The notes under the pieces: model-generated
Databases searched by the model: none
The model's input: only the letters and a program-made list of their open reading frames with translations
What the model was told of the DNA's origin: nothing
Shown here: positions 31,147 to 43,874 of the stretch, piece by piece
Position numbering within the stretch: the first letter of the stretch is position 1
Layout of the letters: every line of letters begins with the position of its first letter
Assembly (NCBI RefSeq): GCF_027943255.1
Contig: NW_026562179.1
Span: 3,846,501-3,910,500, forward strand
DNA from: Anastrepha obliqua
Lineage: Eukaryota; Arthropoda; Insecta; Diptera; Tephritidae
Direction: 5' to 3'
Length of the DNA: 64,000 nt
Translations under genes and position numbers: made by a program

Positions 31147-31662
31147 ATGAATCGTCTTACAAACGAACAACGCTTGAAAATCATTGAATTTTATTATAAA
31201 ACTGCGTGTTCTGTTAAGAAAGTTTAAGATCCACTTTTTTGTCGACAAATTGTGTTCAGCGACGAAGCTCATTTTTGGATCAATGGGTACGTAAATAAGC
31301 AGAATTGTCGATTTTGGAGTGAAGATTAGCCAGAAGAATTGCAAGAGCTACCAATGTATCCAGAAAAGGTCACAGTTTGGTGCGGTTTATGGGCTGGAGG
31401 TATCACTGGACCGTACTTCTTCAAAGATTCTGCGAATCTCAACGTAACTGTGAATGGTGAGCGCTACCGTGGCTATGGAAAATTTCATGAAAAGGATATT
31501 GTCCTGTAAGCGTGGTCGTGGTGGTCATTTGCCTGATGTTATTAACCACTATTAACGGCATACCTTCCTTTTTATAATGAAATAAACATCCGATCATTTA
31601 TATTAAAAAATAGCATTATTTTTTGAATATCAAAATAACACCTCTTATTAAAAAACCTTTTA
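31147..31662 (+). pseudogene. Chimeric Tc1/mariner transposase remnant (ITm1 fused to ITm2 end)
   Basis: The start MNRLTNEQRLKIIEFYYK is followed after a short gap by IVFSDEAHFWINGYVNKQNC (first catalytic Asp) and KVTVWCGLWAGGITGPYFF, to NVTVNGERYR. At about 31472 it switches to the end of a different family (GYGKFHEKDIVL, the frame-shifted MENFMKRILSC end of ITm2) and that family's 3' terminal repeat (31638-31662, ACACCTCTTATTAAAAAACC). The segment between VKKV and DPLF, about 130 residues in intact relatives, is deleted, and two stops are present. Both families belong to the IS630/Tc1/mariner group with a DDE/D catalytic triad. Confidence 0.7.
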
Positions 31663-32493
31663 TATAGGAATTTATTTAAACAATAAAATTTTTTTGAATA
31701 ATATTGGAAAAAGTTGCTCTCTATTGTTTATATTAAACTTTTTAACCTCGCTTGTGAATCACGGAAACTTGTAGTGTCTGTTTTTAATTAAAATGATATT
31801 TATGCGACGGATCTCAACCACTTTGTTGTCCCGGGGTAAAACTTAACCAAGCCATTGCAGCAATTCCACTTTTTTTTGCTTCACGAGATAGATATATGTA
31901 TGTCAACAATTACTTCTACTTCTACGAATGATCCAACAAACGAAGAAATTCAAAGATTTTGCGATTCATAGTTTCCTCCTCAATAAATATGCGAACGGAA
32001 TTGTTTCTAATAGTATCTTGATGCTTTCTCATTCATTCCTCGCATGGATTCTCATGGAATACTAAGAAAAGAGGATTATTGTGAATTAATTCTCAGAAAT
32101 GAAAAAATAAGAATATAATGAACACTTTCCAACTTAGTTTCCAGAAATAAAATTCCTCCAGGTAACTTACTATAAATTCATTAAGTAGGTGATGTCTTGG
32201 ATGTTGAATTTTTTTAATTTAATATAAATGTTTAATTTAAGAGTTCTATTTGGGTGGAAAACGCAAATTATGCAATGTAATAAAATCTGTTATTAGAAAA
32301 TCCAATAAATATTCTACTGGGTTCATTTGTACATATTATTGATAGAGCGATAAAAGCATATGAGTTTGTATGTATTACACACATGTTTTGCTTGTGAGTA
32401 TCTTTATTTGAATTTATTAGACGCAATAAAAAGCTGAATTAGGTAAAATATTTATTACACAAAATATTAAAAGTTTATATACATGAATATACA
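31663..32493. other. Noncoding array sequence ending in (AT)n
   Basis: No gene recognised. From about 31950 it is repeated in units A and B. Confidence 0.5.
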
Positions 32494-33100
32494 TTATATA
32501 TATAAAAATCAATTGTTGTTCGTTAGTCTCGCTAAAACTCGAGAACGGCGGAACGGATTTATCTTATCTTGGTCTTGAAATACCCGTAGAGGTCTAGGGA
32601 AGGTTTAAAAGGTGAGAAAAATTCGAATAATTGTCGGGAGAACCCTAAAAACAGCACTTTTCTTCTTCCCATATAAACGTTTTCTAAATAAAATTTGGAG
32701 TCAATTTGAACTTTATTGATATTTAATAAAGTTCTTATTAAATTATATTCACTCACTGTGTTCATCGGACCTCATATTACAGCTATGAAACGGACAATTT
32801 TTTTAACGCACCTTAAAATATTTGACAAACAAGTGATAATCTTTAAGATATCAAATGTTTCACCATAATATTTGACATTAGATTTGACAACCAACTAATA
32901 TGCCAATCCATCCTGTCGCACTTTAGAACACGGAAAGAAGTATTACGATATTGTGTTACAATATCTATGAGTTAGCGAGAACTTTCTTTACTTTGGCAAT
33001 CCTTTGTGATAGTGACATTCCAAGTAATGTACTCTTTTTTATTGATATTTTGTGATTGTGACACTTTACTGCTAAGCGAGCGACACTTTACAATTTCCGA

Positions 33101-34142
33101 TGCCGAGAAGAAGACGACCTGATTTACCTGTAGGTCGTCGCAGTCAATCAAATGTGCGAAGAGCTAGCTACCTCACGTTCTAACTGCACTGATGACCAGA
33201 GAGAGACAGATCAAGAAAATAGTCGTATTGCTATGTCAGAATTGCGTTATTTAGTGAGTGATAATGAAGTAGAGAGGCTTAGAATGCAACGAGTTCGTGC
33301 ACATCAAACACCACAACAGCAAGCACGATATAATGAAATTGAGCGAATCCGCATTCCGCTGCTCTGATTTTTGAATGAGCTGCATTCCACTATGATCCTG
33401 CAATTGATTATTGTGCTGACAAATCGGTAACAATTGGGGAAGTGAAAATAATTTGTAAATATTGTAAGGCGTTAAAATACACTCATGAAAAATTCCAGAT
33501 GAAACAGTTGACCTAAAATTACATGCAGTAGTTACCAAACACATGATACATGGACCTTGCGGACTTTTCATCTACAATTCCAAGCGATACCCAAGAGACC
33601 TGCTTGCTGAAAACATAACGGGAAATGATGGATACTCATTGTATCGTCGGCGATCAGTTGCGGGTAAGGGGCCATCGGTAGTTGTGAAGGTAAGAGGACA
33701 AAATGTTGATGTAGACAATCGTTGGATTGTGCCATACTCGCCAATATTGTCCAAAGTTTTTGAGACTCACATCAATGTAGAATATTGTAATTCTGTGAAG
33801 TCGATAAAGTACATATGTAAATATGTTAACAAAGGTAGCTATATGGCTGTTTTCTCTGTAACCAATGCAAATGATGAAATATCACAGTACCAGATGGGTC
33901 GCTATGTAAGTAGCAACGAAACAATTTGCCGTATCTTTTCATTTGCGATCCATGAAAGACATCCTACCGTAGTCCATTTGGCTGTACATTTAGAAAATGG
34001 TCAACGAGTTTATTTTAATGAATCGAACGCGGCAGACAGAGCGGCTCGTCCACCGGCGACAACATTAACAAGTTTATTCACAGTCTGTCAAACTGATGAT
34101 TTTGCTTGCACTTTGCTTTATGCTGACATACCACGATATTAA
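33101..34142 (+). pseudogene. Helitron-2 Rep nuclease region
   Basis: ATG 33101 opens a short basic N-terminus (MPRRRRPDLPVGRRSQSNVR). A shifted frame has RMQRVRAHQTPQQQARYNEI and a Cys-rich piece (DYCADKS, ICKYCK). A large deletion then removes the HUH (His-His) motif, and the frame resumes at 33543 with MIHGPCG. The Tyr pair of the Rep active site is preserved in IKYICKYVNKGS, followed by DEISQYQMGRYVSSNE and IHERHPTVVHLAVHLENGQR. The protein would nick and join DNA ends in rolling-circle transposition; with the HUH motif gone it cannot. Confidence 0.8.
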
Positions 34143-35945
34143 ACCTGGAAATCGTTTCAGCGTCGAAAACAAGGAACACCAGTTGAAGGACATCCAAATG
34201 TATTTTCTTCAGACGCTTTGGGTCGCATCTACACAGTACATCCAAATAACGATGAATGTTATCATTTGCGGTTATTGTTGGTAAATGTTCGTGGTCCGAT
34301 AGCGTTTGAACAACTGAGAACAGTTAATGGACAGCTGTGTGCGACTTTCCGTGAGGCATGTCAGCTAATGCATTTACTTGAGAACGATCCGCACTGGGAT
34401 GATACGCTTAAGGATTCCGTAATATCTTCATCGCCGCATCAAATTCGTACATTGTCCCCTCGAATCCAAAAGATTTGTGGGTTAAGTATAGAGATGACAT
34501 GTCTGAGGATGTTTTGCATCGTGTGCGCCATCAAACTTTGAATCCTACACTACAAATGACTGCAGAAATTTACAATGAGACATTGATCATGAGAAGATAT
34601 GTGTTTATTGATGAAAAATAAAGTATTGTCGTGTTTGCGAATGACAGCACCCAATCGTCATATGTACGATGCATTAAACCATGAGCTGCAAAGAGAGCAA
34701 CAGTACGGCATTGAAGCATTGGCCGAAACAGTTCGTACAAATGTTCCACAATTAAATCAACAACAAAAAATTGCGTACAGCACTTTGATAGAAGCTGTGA
34801 ACAGTGGATCTGGTGGAATTTATTTCCTGAATGTTCCCGGTAGAATCGAAATGATGTTGTTCTAGCATTGGCTTCATTTGGAATAGCTGCGACTCTGCTA
34901 GAAGGCGGGCGAACTGCACATTCTGCCTTGAAATTACCATTAAACATGCAAATAACCGAAACATTTGCAACATCTCCAAAAATAGCGGAATGGAAAAGAT
35001 CCTACAGGTATGCAAATAGATTGTTTGTGATTAATGCATAATTGCCCATAAGAGGTCACTGGAGGCACTGGACAGAACGTAGAAAGATCTTCGTGACAAC
35101 CAAAATATAAAATCATCGAATTCGTGGCAGTATGTAAATACACTCCAAGTAACAACTAACATGCGAGTATTTTTGCAGCAAGATGAAACTGCGAATGTTT
35201 TTGCGAAGCAGTTGTTAGACATTGGAAATAATAAAGTTGCATTGGATACCTCGACCGGATTCATCACGTTACCCACAGATTTCTGTCAAATCACAGACTC
35301 AAAAGAGGAGCTTATTCAGCGTGTTTTCCCAGATATAGCGCAAAAGCTCAATAACCATAATTGGCTGGGTTAACGAGCAATATTGGCAGCGAAAAATAAA
35401 GATGCCGAGGATCTCAATGCGACCATTCAGAATTTCCTTCCAGGACAGTTGGTTTCCTTCAAATCAGTCGACACCGTTATGAACCAGGATGACGTAGTCA
35501 ACTATCCCTCGGAGTTTTTAAATTCACAGGAATTGTCTAGATTACCACCTAACAATTTGCAACAGGGTCAGTTGTTACCATGCTGCGTAACATTAATCAA
35601 CCTCGACTGTGCAATGGAACAAGACTGGCTGTGAAAAAGCTGATGAATAACGTCATTGAAGCAACAATCACAAAAGGAAAATACAAAGAAGAGGATGTCT
35701 TGATCCCGCGGATACCGATGATTCCAACGGATTTACGATTTTAAGCGCTTAAAATTTCCAGTACTTCTGGCCTTTGCGATGATCAAGGTCAGTCGTTAGA
35801 AGTTTGCGGAATCTACTTGGGGTTTCCTTGTTTTGCGCATGGACAATTATACGTCGCGTGTTCGCGTGTCGGAAAACCGTCTTCTTTGTTTATTTACGCA
35901 CCACAAAACAAAACAAAAAGTATAATTGATCAGAAAGCTATAAAT
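34143..35945 (+). pseudogene. Helitron-2 helicase region
   Basis: It continues the Rep frame in pieces: YTVHPNNDECYHLRLLLVNV, REACQLMHLLENDPHWDDTL, then NVPQLNQQQKIAYSTLIEAV and GGIYFLNVPG. The Walker A box that should follow is deleted (it reads into RIEMMLF and stops). Later blocks are DETANVFAKQLLDIGNNKVA, FKSVDTVMNQDDVVNYPSEF and, shifted, ACSRVGKPSSLFIYA near the end (about 35855). At least six frameshifts or stops. PIF1-type helicase by motif order. Confidence 0.8.
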
Positions 35946-36673
35946 TGATTACCAAACTGCATCATAGCAGTATGTGTCTGTCAATATCAAATTTAAACCT
36001 TATAAATAGCCATATCTCAGGAAAAATCCATTTTATAATTAACCAACATGATATGTCGAAAATAATAATAAAACTTCATGCTTAATTCAAAATATGCTTT
36101 TTTATTAAATACGGATTCGTTTTGTTTGTCTTAATATTATTTTATACAAAAGTGTAGGTCTTTTATTTATCGATTGAGGCAGTACGAAGTCTGCCGGGTC
36201 AGGTATATTTTCATATAATAATTCTTCAGGGTGATGACTCTCAAACTTAACAAACAAAGACGACAAATATTTCTCAGTTGTACTTATATTTATTGATTTC
36301 CCTACGTATGCACATGCCTATTTATAGTAGGCTACATAGGTATGAACATATTTATTTGGCATACGATTGAATACAAGTCAATTTTTATTATCTTTCTCCA
36401 TTATCGATGATTACCTGGGCCAGTAAATAATTTTAGGATTACTTTACTATCTTTTTACATTATACAAGTAGTATTAATATGCTAAGATACTCACTTCTTG
36501 AACTCGAACTTATTGCTATTAAAATATTAAAAATGTATTTGGTTACTAGTTAGATCGGCAGTTGCGGACAATTATTTGATGTTGGAGTTTTCCAAAAAAT
36601 GTGGACCTAGTAGACTGCAATCCCGCTTTTAAACATGTAGAATTTAAAATTTGACAGGCCCAACTTTCGTTTG

Positions 36674-38955
36674 TTGGTTGGTTGGTTAGAGTGGTGAATC
36701 ATCCAGAATCCAACTAGCGCTTCCGCACCATTTTGTTGCCACATCCGCGTTACCAACTTGTTTAACAGTTATTTACAGCAAGACTATATCCAGTCTGTGC
36801 GGTTTAGGAACCTTATTAGGCTGGTGATGTCTAAGCCAGACAGTTGCTCGAGACTCTCGAACAGCGGTTTGCCCAGAGTTCACATACAGTCCTTCCATAG
36901 GGCAGGGCATTCACATAGGAAATGAAGATTGTTTCCTTTTTCTCCGGTTGTTTACAACTTCTCATAGTTGTGTTGTGAGGGATGCCCATTTTGGCGGCTT
37001 GTTCTGCGATAGACCAGAAACCAGTTATGACTGCCGTTAGTCTACAGGCGTCCCGTCGTTGCATGGTTATCAATGTCGACGATTGCTTGAGGTTGTAGGT
37101 AAGCCATAACGTCCTGCTAATTTTGCATTTCGTCAGGTCTCTCCATCTACCATCTGCGATTCCAAGGTATTTTAGGGAAATTGCATTCTTGACTGCACCT
37201 TATGGTGTGAATACCGTTACTGCAAGAACGTTATTCATGGCAGATCCTCCTCTTGCCAGTTCATCTACCTTTTCGTTACCTTCTATGGTCCAGTGTCCCG
37301 GGACCTAAATTAAGGTTACTTTATGGTTTTCACTCAAGGTGGTGAGGCTATTCCTACTTTGCTCCACCACTTTAGGGGTTGTTGTAGCCGAGTCCAGTGC
37401 CTGCATTGCAGCTTGCCTATCCGAAAGAATATCGATATTGCCTTTAAAGACAAATCCGTGATTAGTAACCTACAAGCTTCCCCAATTGCCAATACTTCCG
37501 CCTGGAAGACACTGCAGGCATTGGGGAGACGCACAAATTTTTCAATTCCAAGTCTATGAGAATGTATACCTGCTCCATCACCACAATCCATTTTACTGAA
37601 GTTGTTTGGAGAGAATCCCTTATTCCATTCTTCCTTAGATGGAAAGAGAGTGGCAAAATTCCTATTAAAAGTTACCGTCGGCATGATATAGTTAGTCCTC
37701 ACCGAGATCAACTGAGCTTGTCGCAATAATAGACTATTGTTATCATAAGTTTTTTCTTTCCAGCGACCCGCTTCATTTAACCTAAATGCACTCATGGTTG
37801 CCGTCTTCTTTATATGTATATGTATGTCTATTGGAATAACGTGTGTCAGTGCATTGAGAGCCTCTCTAGGACATAATCTGATAGCACCGACCATTATTGC
37901 ACATGCTTATCTTTGTATTCTGCCGAGTAATTTGGATTGGTACTCTCTCCCCAGAGCTTTCCACCAAACTACCGAACCATACGATAAAATAGGTAGTAGT
38001 ATACCGGCCATAATGAGTGCTTAGGTTGAAGACCCCATCTTCTTCCAAGCATACGTTTACAGGCATATAAAGGAATTTCTGCTTTCCTTACCCGTTCTTC
38101 GACGTTTACCTTACAGCTAAGTTTAGAGTCCAGAACTACCCTTAAGTTTCATACCTTGTACTGGGTGACAGTGAAAAAGTTTGTCCGTTGATATTTGGTA
38201 GGGTAAAAGTTAGAACCTTGTATCTGGTGGTAAAAAACATAAGTTCTGTTTTACGCGGGTTTAAGCTTACACCACATCCTGTGGCTCAAGAGTTAAGCTC
38301 GCCTAACGCCAGAACCAGAATTACCCTTAAGTTTCATACTTTGCACTGGGTGACAGTGAAAAAGTTTGTCCGTTGATATTTGGTAGGGTAAAAGTTAGAA
38401 CCTTGTATCTGGTGGTAAAAAACATAAGTTCTGTTTTACGCGGGTTTAAACTTAGACCACATCCTGTGGCCCAAGAGTTAAGCTCGCCTATTTTGGATGA
38501 TCCCACTCATGGTATTGGGACACAATCCTGACACCATTAGCACCACATATTCAGCGTACGCCACCACTTTCACCCTATTTTAAGTTTTATTAAGTTTTAT
38601 TAAGATTTTGCTAATCACACATAGCCAATGAAGTGGAGATAATACTCCCCCTTGTGGAGTGCCCCCGCGGACCTTCTTGGTTATGTTGATATTACCCATA
38701 TTAGCTTTGATGATCCTGGTTTCTAGCATAGAGATGACCCAGTTACTAATGCAACTGTCCACCTCTAGGTCTATCAACGCCCGTTGAATGGCATCTGTAC
38801 TAACATTGGTAAAGGCGCCTTCTATATCCAAGAATGCCGCCGTGGTATAATGTTTCCTCTGTAGAGAGCCATCTCTTATTCGGATTACCTCGTGAAGCGC
38901 TGTCTCCGTAGATTTGCCTTTAAGGTATGCGTGTTGTGCAGTTGATATACCAGAG
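36674..38955 (-). pseudogene. LOA-A: LOA-1-family 3' fragment
   Basis: Has the AACC tail, C-terminal knuckle, RNase H, thumb and part of the RT, all in decayed frames: 37894-37334 (VGAIRLCPREALNALTHVI) and 38831-38580 (MDIEGAFTNVSTDAIQRALI, GGTPQGGVLSPLHWLCVISK). The RT active site reads YAEY instead of YADD. A 185-bp tandem duplication (first copy from 38131, second from 38316) disrupts the palm region. The fragment stops at 38955 within the GKSTETAL region of the RT and joins ITm1 sequence, a deletion of about 3.2 kb compared with unit B. Confidence 0.8.
38131..38500 (-). repeat. 185-bp tandem duplication in LOA-A
   Basis: Two copies with offset 185 (starts 38131 and 38316), each spanning the RT segment from CAGAA(C/T)TACCC to GAGTTAAGCTCGCCTA. 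Also in unit B (42820 and 43005), absent from unit C and LOA-1. Confidence 0.8.
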
Positions 38956-39202
38956 TGAAATGATATCCAACTTTTTTATTTGTGAGATACCGGCCGAAAC
39001 ATTGAAAAGAGTATGCCAAAATTGGACTAAGCGGATGGACCATTTGAAGCGCAGTCGCGGTCAACATTTGCATGAAATAATCTTCAAACATTAAATTATA
39101 TGGACTGTACTATCTATTTAAATAAAAATTTCATGCATTTTTCTGAATTTTACGTGTGTTTTTCGAAAAAATTTCCTATAGCTCTTAAAAAATCACCCTT
39201 TA
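38956..39202 (+). pseudogene. ITm1 transposase 3' scrap and terminal repeat, unit A
   Basis: It begins at the deletion junction with EMISNFF and then jumps to IPAETLKRVCQNWTKRMDHL (end of the transposase), a stop and a 3' untranslated region ending TTAAAAAATCACCCTTTATA. Two internal deletions compared with unit B. Confidence 0.75.
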
Positions 39203-39846
39203 TAACCCAGATATAACCCAGATATAAGAGTTGCCTGTCGACCTGTTGCCCTTTTGAGAAAGCTGCAGTACAGTATTCAGCGAAAACGCCCAATTAGGAA
39301 ACTGTCGATGTACCTGTAACAGGACCAAGCTGGTATGGTGATAGGATAATTTAAACTGCAAAATACATCGTGTCTTTGACAATATTTCCAAATAATTTAG
39401 ATACTGACGAGAGCTTAGAGATTGGTTAATAACTGTCATTTTCCATTTATCAATATAGATGCCAGAGGCTGACGATTTATTGAAGATTTATTTGAAGAGC
39501 AGAGCAAGAGGGAACAATGTTTGAGAAACAGCTGAAAGAGCATTATCATTCCTTTCTGTGGAGGATATTGGGTTTAAAATACCTCAACATTCCTCCAATG
39601 ACAGATTCAAATACCCAAAGTTAAGAAACGAGAAAAGATGTATGGGACGAACCGAATTTGAACCGGGTTTATCATTAACAAAGTTGCGTTAAAAAAATCA
39701 GCCAACATGTTTCCCACTTCAGAAGAATGGTAGATAATTTATCATTAAGAAAACTCGCAGAAACCAAAGCTGGATTTTATAGATTTAATGTATTCCCAAC
39801 AAAATTTAGGACTAATATTGTTTTCAACACTAGAAATATAATTACT
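39203..39846 (-). pseudogene. CR1-like RT/linker fragment, unit A
   Basis: Minus strand, same family as 12093-13370. It has scraps of the RVSNLAVFSEYC block near 39290 (frame-shifted) and of the linker (PKFCWEYIKSIKSS) near 39790. Heavily decayed; it is interrupted on the right by ITm2. Confidence 0.6.
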
Positions 39847-40285
39847 AAAGGGTTTTCCAATAACAGGTGTATGGATTGTGCTATTGAGAGATGATTAACG
39901 CTGGTATTGATCTGGACATTGTTTATTTTCAACAAGACGGCGCTACGTGCCACACAAGCAATGAAACCATTGATCTTTTACGGGAAAAGTTTCCGGACCG
40001 TGTTATCTCTCGAAGAGGTGATCACAATTGGCCACCGAGATCAAGTGATTAACACCTTGTGACTTTTTGCTTTGGGGCCACGTGATAGAGAAGGTTTACG
40101 CCAACAGCCCAGGGTCGATTCAAGACCTCAAAGATGGAATTCGTGAGGCTATCGAGGACATAGGGAAGCCACTTTGCAATTCGGCTATGGAAAATTTCAT
40201 GAAAAGGATATTGTCCTGTAAGCGTGGTCGTGGTGGTCATTTGCCTGATGTTATTATCCACTGTTAACGGCATACCTCCCTCTTT
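39847..40285 (+). pseudogene. ITm2: internally deleted Tc1/mariner element, unit A
   Basis: The 5' terminal repeat AAAGGGTTTTCCAATAACAG at 39847 is followed soon by the end of a transposase: AGIDLDIVYFQQDGATCHTS (second catalytic Asp), PDRVISRRGDHNWPPRSSD, then a one-base deletion. The shifted frame then has LLWGHVIEKVYANSPGSIQD and MENFMKRILSCKRGRGGHLP to a stop at 40265-40267. The N-terminal two thirds are absent. The 3' terminal repeat is missing in A and B but present in unit 0. The frameshift is shared by all array copies. Confidence 0.75.
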
Positions 40286-40842
40286 ATAATAATTACAAAT
40301 TCAAAGATTTTGCGATTCATAGTTTCCTCCTCAATAAATATGCGAACGGAATTGTTTGTAATAGTACAATATCTTGATGCTTTCTCATTCATTCCTCGCA
40401 TGGATTCTCATGGAATACTAAGAAAAGAGGATTATTGTGAATTAGTTCTCAGAAATGAAAAAATAAGAATATAATATACACTTTCCAACTTAGTTTCCAG
40501 AAATAAAATTCCTCCAGGTAACTTACTATAAGTTCATTAAGTAGGTGCTGTCTTGGATGTTGAATTTTTTTAATTTAATTAAAATGTTTAATTTAAGAGT
40601 TCTATTTGGGTGGAAAACGCAAATTATGCAATGTAATAAAATCTGTTATTAGAAAATCCAATAAATAATCTACTGGGTTCATTTGTATATATTATTGATA
40701 GAGCGATAAAAGCATATGAGTTTGTATGTATTACACACATGTTTTGCTTGTGAGTATCTTTATTTGAATTTATTAGACGCAATAAAAAGCTGAATTAGGT
40801 AAAATATTTATTACACAAAATATTAAAAGTTTATACACATGC

Positions 40843-40886
<44 letters not shown>

Positions 40887-40895
40887 GTATGTATT
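40286..40895. other. Noncoding end of unit A with (AT)n tract
   Basis: No gene recognised. The (AT)n tract is at about 40848-40882 and is longer than in unit B (48976-48993). Confidence 0.6.
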
Positions 40896-43166
40896 TTTTC
40901 ACATAATAATACTTCAGGGTGATGACTCTCAAACTTAACAAACAAAGACGACAAATATTTCTCAGGTGTACTTATATTTATTGATTTCCCTAGTTATGCA
41001 CATGCCTATTTATATATAGTAGGCTACATAGGTATGAACATATTTATTTGGCATACGATTGAATACAAGTCAATTTTTATTATCTTTCTCCATTATCGAT
41101 GATTACCTGGGCCAGTAAATAATTTTAGGATGACTTTACTAACTTTTTACATTATACAAGTAGTATTAATATGCTAAAATACTCACTTCTTGAACTCGAA
41201 CTTATTGCTGTTAAAATATTAAAAATGTATTTGGTTACTAGTTAGATTGGCAGTTGCGGACAATTATTTGATGTTGGAGTTTTCCAAAAAATGTGGACCT
41301 AGTAGACTGCAATCCCGCTTTTAAACATGTATAATTTAAAATTTGACAGGCCCAACTTTCGTTTGTTGGTTGGTTGGTTAGAGTGGTGAATCATCCAGAA
41401 TCCAACTAGCGCTTCCGCCCCATTTTGTTGCCACATCCGCGTTACCAACTTGTTTAACAGTTATTTACAGCAAGACTGTATCCAGTCTGTGCGGTTTAAG
41501 AACCTTATTAGGCTGGTGATGTCTAAGCCAGACAGTTGCTCGAGACTCTCGAACAGCGGTTTGCCCAGAGTTAACATACTGTCCTTCCATAGTGCAGGGC
41601 ATTCACATAGGAAATGAAGATTGTTTCCTTTTTCTCCGGTTGTTTACAACTCACAGTTATGTTGTGAGGGATGCCCATTTTGGCGGCTTGTTCTGCGATA
41701 GACCAGAAACCAGTTATGACTGCCGTTAGTCTACAGGCGTCCCGTCGTTTCATGCTTATCAATGTCGACGATTGCTTGAGGTTTTAGGTGGGCCATAACG
41801 TCCTGCTGATTTTGCATTTCGTCAGGTCTCTCCATCTACCATCTGCGATTCCAAGGTATTTTAGGGAAATAGCATTCTTGACTGCACCTTATGGTGTGAA
41901 TACCGTTACTGCAAGAACGTTATTCATGGCAGATCCTCCTCTTGCCAGTTCATCTACTTTTTCGTTACCTTCTATGTTCCAGTGTCCCGGGACCTAAATT
42001 AAGGTTACTTTATGGTTTTCACTCAAGGTGGTGAGGCTATTCCTACTTTGCTCCACCACTTTAGGGGTTGTTGTAGCCGAGTCCAGTGCCTGCATTGCAG
42101 CTTGCCTATCCGAAAGAATATCGATATTGCCTTTAAAGACAAATCCGTGATTAGTAACCTACAAGCTTCCCCAATTGCCAATACTTCCGCCTGGAAGACA
42201 CTGCAGGCATTGGGGAGACGCACAAATTTTTCAATTCCAAGTCTATGAGAATGTATACCTGCTCCATCACCACAATCCATTTTACTGAAGTTGTTTGGAG
42301 AGAATCCCTTATTCCATTCTTCCTTAGATGGAAAGAGAGTGGCAAAATTCCTATTAAAAGTTACCGTGGGCATGATATAGTTAGTCCTCACCGAGATCAA
42401 CTGAGCTTGTTGCAATAATAGACTATTGTTATCATAAGTTTTTTCTTTCCAGCGACCCGCTTCATTTAACCTAAATGCACTCATGGTTGCCGTCTTCTTT
42501 ATATGTATATGTATGTCTATTGGAATAACGTGTGTCAGTGCATTGAGAGCCTCTCTAGGACATAATCTGATAGCACCGACCATTATTGCACATGCTTATC
42601 TTTGTATTCTGCCGAGTAATTTGGATTGGTACTCTCTCCCCAGAGCTTTCCACCAAACTACCGAACCATACGATAAAATAGGTAGTAGTATACCGGCCAT
42701 AATGAGTGCTTAGGTTGAAGACCCCATCTTCTTCCAAGCATACGTTTACAGGCATATAAAGGAATTTCTGCTTTCCTTACCCGTTCTTCGACGTTTACCT
42801 TACAGCTAAGTTTAGAGTCCAGAACTACCCTTAAGTTTCATACCTTGTACTGGGTGACAGTGAAAAAGTTTGTCCGTTGATATTTGGTAGGGTAAAAGTT
42901 AGAACCTTGTATCTGGTGGTAAAAAACATAAGTTCTGTTTTACGCGGGTTTAAGCTTACACCACATCCTGTGGCTCAGGAGTTAAGCTCGCCTAACGCCA
43001 GAACCAGAATTACCCTTAAGTTTCATACCTTGTACTGGGTGACAGTGAAAAAGTTTGTCCGTTGATATTTGGTAGGGTAAAAGTTAGAACCTTGCATCTG
43101 GTGGTAAAAAACATAAGTTCTGTTTTACGCGGGTTTAAGCTTACACCACATCCTGTGGCTCAAGAG

Positions 43167-43874
43167 TTAAGCTCGCCTATTTTGGATGATCCCACTCATG
43201 GTATTGGGACACAATCCTGACACCATTAGCACCACATATTCAGCGTACGCCACAACTTTCACCCCACCTCTATTAAGTTTTATTAGGATTTTGCTGATCA
43301 CACATAGCCGATGAAGTGGAGATAATACTCCCCCTTGTGGAGTGCCCCCGCGGACCTTCTTGGTTATGTTGATATTACCCATATAAGCTTTGATGATCCT
43401 GGTTTCTAGCATAGAGATGACCCAGTTACTAATGCAACTGTCCACCTCTAGGTCTATCACAGCCCGATGGATGGCATCTGTACTAACATTGGTAAAGGCG
43501 CCTTCTATATCCAAGAATGCCGCCGTAGTATAATGTTTCCTCTGTAGAGAACCATCTCTTATTCGGATTACCTCGTGAAGCGCTGTCTCCGTAGATTTGC
43601 CTTTAAGGTATGCGTGTTGTTCAGTCGATATACCAGAGCCCTCCAAAGAGCTTCTGAGGTGTGTATCCAAAAGTCTTTCAAAAGTTTTTAACAGGAAAGA
43701 CGAAAGGCTTATTGTCCTGAAGTCCTTCGCTGATTCATGTCCCCTTCTACCTACTGTTGGTATGAAGATGACCTTGACTAGTTTCCAACTAGCTGGAATA
43801 TGGCCTAAGTTTAAACACGCTTTAAAAATTGGCTCTAGCCATGGTAGGATACAGTCCAAGGTTTCCTGTAACAT
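43167..43874 (-). pseudogene. LOA-B reverse transcriptase segment
   Basis: A 235-codon open stretch covers RT fingers and palm: MLQETLDCILPWLEPIFKAC, FLLKTFERLLDTHLRSSLEG, AAFLDIEGAFTNVSTDAI and VVAYAEYVVLMVSG. The second and third residues of the catalytic box are changed (YAEY). The frame ends at the second copy of the duplication. Compared with LOA-1 it retains the ALHEVIRI residues missing there. Confidence 0.8.

Larger units (their letters stand above)
30573..32493 (+). repeat. Partial array unit 0 (left part)
   Basis: 30573-31470 matches 45950-46860 of unit B, and about 31950-32493 matches the ends of units A (40296-40880) and B (48424-48990). It ends in an (AT)n tract into which Helitron-2 has inserted. 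A 60-codon frame at 30626-30808, also present at 45996, looks slightly gag-like but is not identified. Confidence 0.75.
32494..36203 (+). mobile_element. Helitron-2, both ends present, coding region decayed
   Basis: The 5' end reads TATATATAAAAATCAATTG then GTTAGTCTCGCTAAAACTCG, as in dipteran Helitrons, but without the usual TC start. The 3' end has a hairpin GGCAG/CTGCC (36178-36182, 36191-36195) and terminates GGGTCAGG at 36203 before T. The empty site is known from units A-C (an (AT)n tract joined to the sequence starting at 36204), and shows insertion between A/T-rich bases without duplication. It encodes Rep and helicase remnants on the plus strand. Confidence 0.8.
36204..40895. repeat. 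Array unit A (about 4.7 kb)
   Basis: Order: 470 bp of unrecognised DNA, LOA-A fragment, ITm1 scrap, CR1-like fragment, ITm2 remnant, 560 bp noncoding, (AT)n. Nearly identical to B and C where they align. It carries both the LOA/ITm1 deletion (as in C) and the 185-bp LOA duplication (as in B). Confidence 0.85.

Noticed and set aside
40848..40882. (AT)n tract as promoter or origin
   Set aside because: Simple microsatellite of variable length between units; no supporting signal.
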